Of a DNA stretch of 46,879 nucleotides, positions 16,611-25,700 are shown piece by piece (within the stretch, counting starts at the first letter, position 1; the number at the start of each line of letters is the position of its first letter). The stretch is from Candidatus Berkelbacteria bacterium. Its GTDB lineage: Bacteria > Patescibacteriota > UBA1384 > 2-12-FULL-50-11. Both the position numbers and the translations under genes were made by a program. The stretch spans positions 1 through 46,879 of the forward strand of contig JANLIQ010000017.1 in NCBI GenBank assembly GCA_024654065.1. The letters run 5' to 3'. The notes beneath the pieces were generated by a model. It worked only from the letters and a program-made list of their open reading frames with translations, was not told the origin of the DNA and made no database searches.

Positions 16611-17302
16611 CTAGGAAGATTTATTTTCAAACTCTGTAGCACTCGCACTAAGTCCTCAGGGGGTGGAGCAATAAACTGGGTGTCATCTAACTCAATCTTC
16701 CAGGCATGTAGAAACTGTCGGTGTAGATTTAGAGAATCAGATATTTTACCGGAGAGTTTACTGCCGTAGATTCTGTCGCCAATTATTGGATGACCAATAC
16801 TTTGTAGGTGAACCCGGATTTGATGTGTACGACCAGTTACGGGATGGCACTCAACCAAGCTTACTTTCTCCTTCTCCCACTCCCCTACCGCTAGACGTGT
16901 GTAATTTGTAATTGCAGGACGAGCCTTAAGGCTTGGCAGTAGCACAACACGTTGACGATCGTTTCGATTATCGCGCTCGATAGCTAGTTCGATGCCACCC
17001 TCGGTCTGTACCTCTCCTGTGACTAGTGCTAAGTAAGTTTTTTTGACTGCTCTCCCCTGCCAGGTTTTCTGTATGTCTTTTTGGGCTAACTCATTTTTCG
17101 CCCATATCAATACTCCCGAAGTTTCAACATCAAGCCGATGAACAATACCATAACGATCCATGTCCTTTATGGCATATATGTCATAAAGTGTATTGAGCCA
17201 GTCACTGATTGATGGATAATTTAGGTGTGGCTCAACCGAATAGCCAGCTGGTTTATTAATGACATAATAATCGGAGTTTTCGGTGATAAGAGTGGGTTGC
17301 AT
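16607..17302 (-). CDS. RluA/RluD-family RNA pseudouridine synthase
   Basis: The 231-aa protein converts uridine to pseudouridine in structured RNA. The catalytic motif HRLDVETSGVLIWAKN (Asp at about residue 53) is clear, followed by KTYLALVTGE and the C-terminal HPVTGRTHQIRVHLQSIGHP. There is no N-terminal S4 domain, which makes it shorter than RluD (about 326 aa) and closer to RluA/RluC-type cores, so the exact rRNA or tRNA target is not assigned. Start: a longer frame from 17350 runs through a hairpin; ATG 17302 is preceded by a perfect TATAAT (17309-17314) with a 6-nt gap, the leaderless pattern. Confidence 0.9.
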   Translation of the reverse strand: MQPTLITENSDYYVINKPAGYSVEPHLNYPSISDWLNTLYDIYAIKDMDRYGIVHRLDVETSGVLIWAKNELAQKDIQKTWQGRAVKKTYLALVTGEVQTEGGIELAIERDNRNDRQRVVLLPSLKARPAITNYTRLAVGEWEKEKVSLVECHPVTGRTHQIRVHLQSIGHPIIGDRIYGSKLSGKISDSLNLHRQFLHAWKIELDDTQFIAPPPEDLVRVLQSLKINLPS

Positions 17303-17308
17303 TGCATT

Positions 17309-17314
17309 ATTATA
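17309..17314 (-). promoter_or_regulatory. -10 element of the pseudouridine synthase gene
   Basis: Perfect TATAAT on the minus strand ending 6 nt before ATG 17302. No recognisable -35. It decides the start codon. Confidence 0.6.
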
Positions 17315-17324
17315 TATTGAAACT

Positions 17325-17691
17325 GGCCCCACCGCCGATCCGAAGATCATTGGTGGAGCCGAGTTGTCGTTCGAGCAGCTGTGGTTCGCTGCAGCACTCC
17401 CGATTTCGGGGTCCGGAGAACGACTTCCGGTGGCACAATCATGCGGTCAGTACCCTCCGCCGCTAACCCCAAATTTTTTGGATAAAGGGGTCGATTGTGG
17501 AAGACCGAAGTAACCGAATTAGTCCGATAGATTGAGCTACTTCTCGCTCTCTCCCGTAAAGACTTTTCCGGCCGGACACTGCCGATAAGGGTAAGCGACA
17601 CCCCTCAAGGCGACCATCTTTGCCCTGCCTATTGGCAGCAACTCATTGAGGTCATCCAACTAAGACTTGTCCGTTTTGTCCTGTTGTAACA
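17325..17691 (-). ncRNA. Candidate structured RNA in the 465-nt gap between rluD-like and uvrD-like genes
   Basis: A consensus minus-strand promoter (TTGACA 17721-17726, 17-nt spacer, TAGCAT 17698-17703) would start an RNA near 17691. It could end at a 9-bp hairpin (17325-17333 with 17352-17360) whose single G-U pair would be an A-C mismatch on the plus strand, which favours the minus strand. Between them are further stems: CCCG/CGGG, CCGG/CCGG, ACCCC/GGGGT around an A/T loop, and GCAGC/GCTGC. The adjacent gene has its own -10, so this need not be just a leader. RNase P, SRP and tmRNA signatures were looked for and not found. No open frame fits. Confidence 0.4.
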
Positions 17692-17713
17692 AATAGAATG
17701 CTACCATAAAATA

Positions 17714-17728
17714 CCTTGACTGTCAAGG
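17714..17728. promoter_or_regulatory. Inverted repeat shared by divergent promoters
   Basis: CCTTGAC-T-GTCAAGG is a perfect 7-bp inverted repeat. It supplies TTGACA for the minus-strand RNA promoter and TTGACT for a plus-strand promoter (TTGACT-N16-TAAATT) upstream of the helicase gene. A single regulator or RNA polymerase competition could couple both. Confidence 0.55.
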
Positions 17729-17731
17729 GTC

Positions 17732-17760
17732 TTGGCCTAAATTTCAAAACCAGTTAAGCT
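17732..17760 (+). promoter_or_regulatory. Leaderless promoter of the UvrD-family helicase gene
   Basis: TTGGCC (17732-17737), 17-nt spacer and TAAGCT (17755-17760), ending 7 nt before ATG 17768. No ribosome binding site is present. Confidence 0.5.
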
Positions 17761-17767
17761 GACTTCG

Positions 17768-20701
17768 ATGAAGAATCAGTCGTTTGCCCGTGAATTTGCC
17801 AAATTAAATCCCGAGCAGAGACTAACCGTTGAAACAATTGAAGGACCGGTGATGGTTCTGGCTGGTCCCGGGACCGGCAAAACCCAGGTCGTGGCGATGC
17901 GAATCGGCCAGATTCTATCTAAAACCCACACCTCGCCTCGCAATATCCTAGCGCTAACTTTCACCGAGGCCGGTGTAACCGCTCTGCGTCAACGACTAAT
18001 CGACATTATCGGTCCCGATGCCTATCAAGTTACCGTTAGCACCTTTCACGGTTTCGCTAATGAAGTAATAGGTATATTTCCCTATGCGTTTGAACTGCCG
18101 GCCACTACCAGCAATATAGACGAATTGGAAACCTACCAGATAGTCGACAAAATTGTCCGAGTACTTCCGGGACTAGACCTACTTCGCCCGGCCCGAGTTC
18201 CTAACCACCACGTTGGTGCAATTATTGCTGCGATAAAGACTCTTAAACAAGAAGCAGTGGCTCCTGAGCAACTTCAAAAATTAGCCCTATCAGTTATAAA
18301 GACTCAACCAAAAAAAGCAACCAAAGCATCTATCGAAGCAACCAGACGACAGGCAGATATTCTCCAAGAATTGACTCTAGTTTACGGAGCATATCAGAAG
18401 TATCTGCTAGAGGAGCGGCTCTACGACTACGAAGACATGGTACTTTTTGTCAATCAGTCATTCTCTAAGTCACCAGAGATTAAGCAATACCTTCAGGAAC
18501 GCTATCAATATATTCTGGTTGACGAATACCAAGACACTAATAATGCTCAGAACGACCTAGTCGAGGCATTGGCTGATTTCTTTGAGAAACCAAATCTCTT
18601 CGTCGTCGGTGACGATAAGCAAGCCATATATCGCTTTCAGGGGGCTTCCGTGGCAAATATGCTTCATTTTGCCGCCAAGTATCCGGACATTAAAGTGATT
18701 TCTTTAAAAACGAATTACCGGAATCCCAAGCTAGTCATAGACTGTGCCACCAAGCTAATCTCAAACAATGGGCAACAACTCTCTTCGTACCTAGATATCA
18801 AGACCAATCTTATTTCGGCATCAAAGCTAGTAAGTCCACCCAGACTAATTACTTTCGCGACGCATGAAGCTCAGTATTCTGGAATAGTCGAACATTGTAA
18901 AAAACGGCTTCATAGCGGCCAAGATGCCAACCAGATAGCCGTACTATTCAGGAGCAATATTGAAGCTCAAGAATTTCGTGACGTTGCTTGGACCTTAGGA
19001 TTGTCAGTTGCGGGAGCACAATCAGCAGACTTGCTCGGCGAACCCATCATCCGAGGGCTACTAAATATCTTGCGGGCCGTTAATGAACCAACTAACAGCT
19101 ATCGAGTCCTGGCTGCTCTCCCCTACCTTGAACTAGATGTAACAGCAATTGAGATCTCCGAAGCGTTGAAGGGGCGTAAGACGAATCGTTCTTTAATTGA
19201 TGATCTAACTGCCCAACGTCGTTTACCTGGGGTTAGTAACGCTGCAAGTAGCTTGCGAGAGTTGGTTGTCAAGCAAAAATCAACCAACCTATTAGATCTT
19301 TTGCTGGTGATCGTTGGCAAGTGCGCACTGACAACAGATAAAGATAATGATCGTAAAATAGACCAGCTGGAAATTATTCACGCATTCTTAGATAAAGCCA
19401 AGCAGTTAATTTCTCGTCGACCGAGCCTTAACGTTAAGGGCTTGGTCGAGTACTTTGATTTACTACAGGAATACCATATTGCCATTTCTGTGCGTCGAGC
19501 TTCTCCCGAAATCCACGGCGTTCATGTCTCGACAGTTCACGGTGCTAAAGGACTTGAATTCGAGACAGTTGTGATGGCCAACGTTGCTGCAGATTCGTGG
19601 AAAGTCCGAGCAAGCCGATCGGTGATCAAACTACCGAGCCAGATCGCCGAGGTAAAAAAGTGGAAAGAAGACCAGCTCGAAGATGAGCGACGCTTATTTT
19701 ATGTAGGTATGACTCGTGCAAAAAAAGAACTGGTTCTGACGCTTAGCAAAACAAAAGCAGATGGCTCGGAGACTCTACCAAGCCAATTTATTACTGAGAT
19801 CGAGGACCTTCTCAAGAAGGAGAACGTTGACCTGAAAACGGAAACAACGAAAAAATTGTTAGAAGATCTGCTCCTACCTGTCTCTACGGCAACACTCACC
19901 GAGAGACAAAATCTTTACATAAAGGAGAAGATCAGTGGGTCCCCCTTCTCTTATACACATTACCGTTCGTACCTAACATGTCCGCGCCGGTATCTTTTAC
20001 GTAATGTTTTACATCTTCCTGAGCCACCTAGCTTTGCTCTTCAGTACGGCTCGGCTGTTCACAAAGCATTCGAACTCTACTTCAAGCAATACGTCCAAAC
20101 CAAAATGAAACCTGGAAAAGATTATTTAATTCAGTACTTTGTTGAAGCAATTAAACGAGAGTTAGCTGGCACAGAGTTGAAGCAGACAATTAAAAAGGGA
20201 TCGGACTTACTTGGTGGCTATTTTGAACAAAAGTCTACTAGTTGGCTCATGCCAGTTGGTGTTGAATACAGCTTTTATACACATCGCACGGAACTTGAAG
20301 GTATTTGGCTGACAGGTAAGTTTGATCGTATCGATCCAATCGACCCAATTGCTCGAACGGTTCGGGTCATAGACTACAAAACCGGTTCGAAGCCAAAAAC
20401 TCGAGGCCAAATACTGGGCACAACGAAAGACTCTGATGGTGAGGTGAAACAGCAGTTAGTCTTCTATGCCTTACTTGCCAAACACGACCAGATCTTCCCC
20501 TTCAACGTTAGAGAATTTGTCATCAGTTCGGTTGACGATGCTGGCAAATTTACTGACGAAGCTTTTACGATCAGTCCTGAGGATATCTTGGTGCTAGAAA
20601 AAAGTATAATCGCCACCTATCAGGAGATCCTTGCGCGAAAAGACTTCCCTCACCTTGGAGGGTCCTACGAGCGTGGCTGCGAACTATGTGCTCTGTTTTA
20701 G
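17768..20701 (+). CDS. UvrD/Rep-family helicase fused to a PD-(D/E)XK nuclease domain
   Basis: The 977-aa protein is a superfamily 1 DNA helicase. Motif I is AGPGTGKTQV (about residue 32), motif II is VDEYQDTNNAQ (about 253), then GDDKQAIYRFQGA, HGAKGLEFETV and FYVGMTRAKKEL. Residues about 725-977 form a RecB/AddB-type nuclease: TCPRRY, LQYGSAVHKAFE, GKFDRIDPI and the catalytic VIDYKTGSKPK. The protein ends in GCELCALF, so only part of the Fe-S Cys set usual in AddB-type nucleases is present (TC near 745 and C-x2-C at the end). Role: recombinational DNA repair. It is the only long plus-strand gene right of the strand switch; its stop overlaps the convergent thioredoxin stop. Confidence 0.9.
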   Translation: MKNQSFAREFAKLNPEQRLTVETIEGPVMVLAGPGTGKTQVVAMRIGQILSKTHTSPRNILALTFTEAGVTALRQRLIDIIGPDAYQVTVSTFHGFANEVIGIFPYAFELPATTSNIDELETYQIVDKIVRVLPGLDLLRPARVPNHHVGAIIAAIKTLKQEAVAPEQLQKLALSVIKTQPKKATKASIEATRRQADILQELTLVYGAYQKYLLEERLYDYEDMVLFVNQSFSKSPEIKQYLQERYQYILVDEYQDTNNAQNDLVEALADFFEKPNLFVVGDDKQAIYRFQGASVANMLHFAAKYPDIKVISLKTNYRNPKLVIDCATKLISNNGQQLSSYLDIKTNLISASKLVSPPRLITFATHEAQYSGIVEHCKKRLHSGQDANQIAVLFRSNIEAQEFRDVAWTLGLSVAGAQSADLLGEPIIRGLLNILRAVNEPTNSYRVLAALPYLELDVTAIEISEALKGRKTNRSLIDDLTAQRRLPGVSNAASSLRELVVKQKSTNLLDLLLVIVGKCALTTDKDNDRKIDQLEIIHAFLDKAKQLISRRPSLNVKGLVEYFDLLQEYHIAISVRRASPEIHGVHVSTVHGAKGLEFETVVMANVAADSWKVRASRSVIKLPSQIAEVKKWKEDQLEDERRLFYVGMTRAKKELVLTLSKTKADGSETLPSQFITEIEDLLKKENVDLKTETTKKLLEDLLLPVSTATLTERQNLYIKEKISGSPFSYTHYRSYLTCPRRYLLRNVLHLPEPPSFALQYGSAVHKAFELYFKQYVQTKMKPGKDYLIQYFVEAIKRELAGTELKQTIKKGSDLLGGYFEQKSTSWLMPVGVEYSFYTHRTELEGIWLTGKFDRIDPIDPIARTVRVIDYKTGSKPKTRGQILGTTKDSDGEVKQQLVFYALLAKHDQIFPFNVREFVISSVDDAGKFTDEAFTISPEDILVLEKSIIATYQEILARKDFPHLGGSYERGCELCALF

Positions 20702-20979
20702 CTAAGGGCTTGGTTGAGTGCGTTCACTAATGTAATTTTGCTTTGGGCACCAACAAAAGAGTTAACCACCTGGCCTTTTTTCTCGATTATATAAGTGGGC
20801 ATAGCACCAATTTGATACTTTTCTACCATCGCCTGACTATTAGGCTCGTCAACATTTATTTTGACTAACTTAACCTTACCGGCAAAGCTTTTTTCAATCT
20901 CCTCGACGATTGGGTGCATAACCTTACAGGGTCCGCACCAAGCTGCCCAAAAATCAAAAAGAGTAACAGATTCACGCAT
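20698..20979 (-). CDS. trxA: Thioredoxin
   Basis: The 93-aa protein has the redox site FDFWAAWCGPCKVMHP (Cys-Gly-Pro-Cys at about residues 15-18) and the cis-Pro motif GAMPTYI. It is slightly shorter than E. coli thioredoxin (109 aa), lacking the first strand. A strong Shine-Dalgarno (AGGAGGAG) sits before the ATG. It is co-oriented with the DUF6580, adenosyltransferase and nrdJ genes upstream, which fits a role as electron donor to the class II ribonucleotide reductase; that link is an inference. Confidence 0.92.
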   Translation of the reverse strand: MRESVTLFDFWAAWCGPCKVMHPIVEEIEKSFAGKVKLVKINVDEPNSQAMVEKYQIGAMPTYIIEKKGQVVNSFVGAQSKITLVNALNQALS

Positions 20980-20996
20980 AAAAATCTCCTCCTAGT

Positions 20997-21548
20997 TTAG
21001 CTACCAGACTTAAGAAACCAGCTTGCGAGTGTCTTGTCAAATCGTTGCCAAGAAAGGCTCTTTTCGGCCAATGAGTAAATGCCAAATATCCCAAGACTAT
21101 AGCCCAGGTCGCCGATTAACATATTTCGTAAAAACGGTAAGCCCATAACGTACGACTCAACCAATCCAGTAATAGTTGGCGGGTAGATACGGCCATCCAA
21201 CCATACGGCGAAGTTAGTTACGAAGAAAAATATTAGAGCGTTAGCGCTAGCTAACAAGACAAGCTTCTTGACGCTAATGGATTGCTTAAGAAACTTTTCT
21301 GACAGCCAAACGCTCAGCATGAAACAGCCGTAAACATAAGGCATTAACCCGTGGAACCCTAGAGAAAGATCCGTTGCAAAAAGAATCAGTAGAGGGACTA
21401 AGTAATTCCACGGACGAGCTAACTTGGCACCACCAAACATTGCTGTAGCACCTAAGGGAGTCATGTTGGCCGGATGTGGTAGCAGGCGCACTGCTACGGA
21501 GCCGATGCTGATTGCTAAAGCAGTGGGTTTTTTGAAAAGTTGTTGCAT
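20997..21548 (-). CDS. DUF6580-like membrane protein, candidate cobalamin/vitamin uptake S component
   Basis: The 183-aa hydrophobic protein has five or six predicted transmembrane segments and the conserved start RLLPHPANMTPLGATAMFGG that I associate with the DUF6580 family, whose overall shape resembles ECF-transporter S components. The substrate is unproven. Placement between thioredoxin and a cobalamin adenosyltransferase, with B12-dependent nrdJ nearby, makes corrinoid uptake a reasonable guess. It is preceded by a strong promoter and a 185-nt structured leader (21549-21735). No Shine-Dalgarno precedes ATG 21548. Confidence 0.75.
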   Translation of the reverse strand: MQQLFKKPTALAISIGSVAVRLLPHPANMTPLGATAMFGGAKLARPWNYLVPLLILFATDLSLGFHGLMPYVYGCFMLSVWLSEKFLKQSISVKKLVLLASANALIFFFVTNFAVWLDGRIYPPTITGLVESYVMGLPFLRNMLIGDLGYSLGIFGIYSLAEKSLSWQRFDKTLASWFLKSGS

Positions 21549-21735
21549 CGGTCAATCTAAAATACCGTAAGCTGACGCAAAAAGAAAGAGTCCTTCTTCG
21601 GCAGACGCTTGAGACGGGCTTAGGAGGATGGGGTTAAAGTCGTTGACACAGTGGTATCGAAAGAGATGGGAGGGGGCACACCCTTTCGACACCGCCGCAC
21701 CAAAGACTTAGCTACTAAGCTATCTCCAAATTGTT
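21549..21735 (-). promoter_or_regulatory. Structured 5' leader, possible divergent cobalamin riboswitch
   Basis: The leader starts near 21735. It opens with a TAGCT/AGCTA hairpin, then an 11-bp stem (21683-21693 with 21653-21663, one G-U) around a C-rich loop (TGCCCCCTCC). ACCACTGTG follows directly, then an AAGCCC...GTCTGCC segment and an A/T-rich hairpin ending in CTTTCTTTTT. The pieces GGTG, GCCCCC, CACTGTG and CTGCC occur in the order seen in cobalamin aptamers. The B12 box itself is not clearly matched, so this is a candidate only. It controls the DUF6580 gene next to cobalamin genes. Confidence 0.35.
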
Positions 21736-21741
21736 GGAATC

Positions 21742-21770
21742 AATATAGCATTTGCTACTAACCAAGTCAA
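21742..21770 (-). promoter_or_regulatory. Promoter of the DUF6580-trx transcript
   Basis: On the minus strand TTGACT (21765-21770), 17-nt spacer, TATATT (21742-21747). It lies just downstream of the adenosyltransferase stop, so the two downstream genes can be transcribed independently of the upstream ones. Confidence 0.8.
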
Positions 21771-21782
21771 GAGATATTATCG

Positions 21783-22328
21783 CTAGTTTTTCCAAATAAT
21801 ATCGGGTTTGTTAGAGCGCATATTTAGGTAGCGACTAGCTTGAAAGAAGTAGTCAGATAAACGATTAAGAAATACTGAGATATTTTCTAGTCCTTTTGTG
21901 TTGTCGAGACGATGGAAGGCTCTTTCAGCTTGTCGAACGCTTACTCGGGCCAGATGGATGATAGCTGAGGCTTGGCAGCCACCAGGTAAAATAAAGTTTT
22001 TTAGTTCAGGAAGTTCTCTGTCCCACTGGTCAATCTGGCTCTCTAGTTCTACCGTCTTTTTGCCCAGGGCTGACAAACGTGGATCCTTGGCTGGCTTTTC
22101 AGAAGCAATAGTAGATCCCACTACTAATAAATCGTTCTGAAGACTTTCTAGAAATGTGACGAGTTTCCTTTCCTTTAGTTGATCTACTAAACTAACAGCC
22201 AAGCCGATAAGAGCGTTGGTTTGATCAAGGGCGCCTAGACACTCGAAAATACCGTCAGTTTTAGGGAGTCTCCTCTTTCCGGGTAGTCCGGTTTCTCCCT
22301 TATCCCCCTTTTTTGTGTAGATCGGCAT
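21783..22328 (-). CDS. pduO: Cob(I)alamin adenosyltransferase, PduO type
   Basis: The 181-aa enzyme transfers adenosyl from ATP to cob(I)alamin, making adenosylcobalamin. The family start is present (IYTKKGDKGETGLPGKRRLPK), split as IYTKKGDKGETGL and GKRRLPK. ALDQTNALIG follows, then the helix VSVRQAERAFHRL and ISVFLNRLSDYFFQASRYLN. The usual VDELNS reads LDQTNA here, a mild divergence. It supplies the cofactor for the class II ribonucleotide reductase encoded just upstream; only a flavoprotein gene separates them. The start lies 4 nt from the previous stop. Confidence 0.92.
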   Translation of the reverse strand: MPIYTKKGDKGETGLPGKRRLPKTDGIFECLGALDQTNALIGLAVSLVDQLKERKLVTFLESLQNDLLVVGSTIASEKPAKDPRLSALGKKTVELESQIDQWDRELPELKNFILPGGCQASAIIHLARVSVRQAERAFHRLDNTKGLENISVFLNRLSDYFFQASRYLNMRSNKPDIIWKN

Positions 22329-22331
22329 TAT

Positions 22332-22571
22332 TCATGACTCCATTGTTCGAGGAGGATCACCAGCGCTAAAATCGCTAAACCTCCACCAAACCGGTTCAAA
22401 AACTAAATACGCTGCTTCTTCACCGCGATATTGTTTTGCTTCAGGATTTTTTGAGTAGTAATTCTTTTGGAATTCCTCGTCCTCATCTTCTCGCAGTAAT
22501 CGAAGAACGCCATCCATCTGCAAAGTTTTCCACTCTTCTTCACTAAAACCGACAGTGAAGGAGGCTTTCAC
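22332..22571 (-). CDS. C-terminal part of a PNPOx-like flavoprotein, displaced by a -1 frameshift
   Basis: The 79-residue frame (KASFTVGFSEEEWKTLQMDG ... FEPVWWRF) reads as the second half of a pyridoxamine-5'-phosphate-oxidase-like split-barrel domain. A GTG at 22571 overlaps the stop of the first half (TAGTG). The same frame extends upstream through GTA and AAT into a run of seven A residues (22574-22580) inside the first half. So either a -1 frameshift at A-AAA-AAA joins the halves, or re-initiation makes a separate C-terminal piece, or the gene is a recent pseudogene. Homology to a known substrate is not assignable. Confidence 0.65.
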   Translation of the reverse strand: MKASFTVGFSEEEWKTLQMDGVLRLLREDEDEEFQKNYYSKNPEAKQYRGEEAAYLVFEPVWWRFSDFSAGDPPRTMES

Positions 22572-22753
22572 TACATTTTTTTGCTTACAGCTCCAAATTT
22601 CTTAGTCTCTTTACCTACTTGGAAAAATAATCTTTTACAATCTACGTCACATGAGAAGTGGACGGCAGACGTATGTGGCGTTCCGTCTTCAAGAGCCACT
22701 GCTAAACAACCAACTCGTTGGTTATTTAGGAAGTCTTTAACTTCTTTTTCCAT
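22571..22753 (-). CDS. N-terminal part of a PNPOx-like flavoprotein (stops after an A7 tract)
   Basis: The frame carries the start of a pyridoxamine-5'-phosphate-oxidase-like fold: VGCLAVALEDGTPHTSAVHF and RLFFQVGKETKK. It ends SKKM-stop directly after an A7 run. ATG 22753 is 4 nt after the nrdJ stop; a GTG at 22786 would overlap nrdJ by 29 nt and is less likely. Family members bind FMN or haem; the position between nrdJ and the cobalamin adenosyltransferase makes a cob(II)alamin or flavin reductase role conceivable. This is speculation. See the paired C-terminal entry. Confidence 0.65.
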   Translation of the reverse strand: MEKEVKDFLNNQRVGCLAVALEDGTPHTSAVHFSCDVDCKRLFFQVGKETKKFGAVSKKM

Positions 22754-22757
22754 CCGT

Positions 22758-25700
22758 CTAGCTACAACCTCCGGTGGTTGAGCCACAGCTCATACAGGTG
22801 TAACAAGTCCCGGTCTTGAAGGTGATAGAGCCGCAAACAGGGCACGGAGGTGAGTCGATCTGTGCTTGGGTGTTGGGTGAGCTAACTTGCTTCTCTTCTG
22901 CTTCGGTCGGTGTCAGTTGTGGCGATGCTTGGTCGTCGATCTGACTACCGTTGTTGACGATAGGCTGTTCCACTACTGGCTCGTTGAAGTCGATCTGAGT
23001 TTGGAGACTGGAGGCATCAGCATCAGCCCGAATCCCTAGCTCTGCTTGATCGGTTGGGCTGAGGAACTTAATGCCTAGGTAGCGAGCGATGTAGTCGATA
23101 ATAGATTTAGCAATCCGAATTTGAGGGTTAGTTGTAAAGCCGTAAGGTTCAAACCTACTATTAGCAAACTGTCGAACCACCATTGTTAGAGGAACGCCGT
23201 ATTGGAGACCGATTGAAACTGACTTAGCAAATGCATCCATTAGACCAGAGATTGTACTACCTTGTTTGGCCATCGTTACAAAGATCTCTCCTGCCCCACC
23301 GTCCTCGTACAGGCCAACAGTAATGAAGCCCTTGTGTCCCGCGATCTGGAACTTATGAGTAATTGAACGGCGCTCATCGGGTAGGCGTCGTCGTTTCGGC
23401 GCGTAGACAACTTTTTCAACAACCTTTTCAACCACTTCAGTCTTGCCTTCAGTCTCGTCCTTTTTGGTATTAAGCGGTTGAGACAACTTTGAACCGTCCC
23501 GATACAGGGCTAAGGCTTTCAGCCCAAGCTTCCAAGACTCAGAATAAACTTCCTCAACATCTTGGAGGGTAGCCTCGTTTGGTAGGTTAATAGTTTTAGA
23601 TATTGCACCAGAAATGAACGGCTGAACAGCAGCCATCATCCGCACGTGAGCAAGTGGCTCAATGAAGCGCGTGCCGGTTGCCCCACAGCGATTAGCACAA
23701 TCAAAAACTGGTAAGTGTTCAGTCTTTAGATGTGGTGCACCTTCTACAGTTTGAGTGCCACAGATTACTAGATTGCTCTCAGCTATCTCGTCGGAGGTAA
23801 AGCCTAAACGACCGAGCAGTGAGAAGCTTGGTTGTTTTTCTTCGTCCGTGCTAATTCCAAGACGAGTAAAAATATCATCTCCAAGCACCATACGGTTGAA
23901 AGAGAAGCTAATATCAAAAGCGGCAAGAAGGGTTTTTTCAACTGCATCGATCTCGGAACTAGTTAGTCCTTTGCTGGCTAGACTAGAACGGTTTATCGGA
24001 GTTGTTTCGATAAATCTACCCACTCCTAGAGCGTAATCTATGATTTCCTGTTGTTGATCTTGGGTGTATCCAAGATTTTGAAGAGCCTGCTTGACAGCGT
24101 TATTAACGATCTTCATAGATCCCCCACCAGCCAACTTTTTAAACTTGACCAAGGCAAAGTCTGGCTCGATACCTGTCGTGTCACAGTCGAGTAGAAGCCC
24201 AATTGTGCCAGTCGGGGCAATTACACTCGCCTGACTGTTACGGTAGCCAAATTGCTCTCCTAGAGCAACTGCTTCGTCCCAATCCTGTCTGGCGGCAACA
24301 AGTAAATTATTTGGACAGAGGGTCTCGTTAATAGCATAAGCGGCTTGACGATGCATTTTCATAACATTAAGCATCGGGGCTCTGTTTTTGGTAAATCCTT
24401 CAAAAGCGCCTTTGACAGCTGCCATCTCAGCAGAGGTCTTGTAGGCGTGTCCAGTCATGATAGCACTGAGCGCTCCTGCGGTGGCAAGGGCTTCTGGTGA
24501 GTCATAAGGAACGCCCTTAAGCATCAGCATTGTGCCGAGGTTAGCGTAGCCTAGCCCTAGCGGTCGGTAATCGTGACTATTCTTAGTGATAGCTTCGGTT
24601 GGGTAGCTAGAGAGATCTACCTCAATCTCCTGAGCGATAAACATAATCTTACAGGCGTGTCGGTAACCCTCGACATCGAAGTTTCCTTTATCGTCAGTAA
24701 ACTTAACAAGGTTTATCGAAGCCAGATTACACGAGGTCGAATCTAGGAACATAAATTCACTACACGGATTTGAAGCGTTGATTCTGTCGGTGTTAGGGCA
24801 GGTATGCCACTTATTAATAGTAGTGTCGAACTGTACTCCTGGATCCGCGCACTGCCAGGCAGCCTTAGCTACCTGATCCATTAAATCTCGAGCTTTGTAT
24901 GTTTTGTGTGGCTCGCCGTTACCAACATAACGAGTTGTCCACTCACCGTCGGCCGTAACTGCTTCCATAAACTCATCTGTAATACGAACTGAGTTATTAG
25001 AGTTCTGACCAGAAACCGTGTGGTAGGCCTCTCCGTTGAAGTCGGCCGAGTAACCGGCCTCAATCAACGCTAAGACCTTCTTTTCTTCTTTTACCTTCCA
25101 ATTAATGAAGTCCTCTATCTCTGGGTGCGACATGTCCACAACAACCATTTTTGCGGCCCGGCGAGTTGTCCCCCCAGATTTAACGGAGTCAGCAGCACGA
25201 TCGAACACTTTCAAGAAGCTCATCATGCCACTAGAAGTACCACCGCCACTTAAGCGCTCGTACTTACTGCGTAATCGGGAGTAGTTGGCACCCGTACCAG
25301 AACCAAACTTAAAGACCCGAGACTCAGTCTTTAAAAGATTAAAGATTCCGTCGAGCGAATCTTCTACCGAAAGAATAAAACAAGCTGAACACTGAGGGTT
25401 ACGGTAGGAATCTTTGGTCTCTATGACCTTTTCTTGCTGGAAGTCCCAGTAAAAACTACCACCAGAACCAGCGATCTTATACTGGTGATACAAACCACAG
25501 TTAAACCAAACCGGAGAGTTAAAAGCAGCTTTTTGGTTTACCAGGATATGGGTTAAGTCTTCTTCGAAGTTAACTCTATCTTCAGGAGTGGCAAAATAAC
25601 CAAATTTCTCGCCGAAATCAGCGATGGTGTGAGCAATACGATAGACCGCCTGTTTTAACGAAACCTCTCTCCCCTCCTTGGTTGGGACGCCAGCTTTACG

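Noticed and set aside
17352..17691. tmRNA in the minus-strand gap, because GGCTCCACCA occurs near a promoter at the right distance
   Set aside because: No matching 5' acceptor half, no T-arm with a proper stem, and no tag ORF ending in Ala-Ala-stop.
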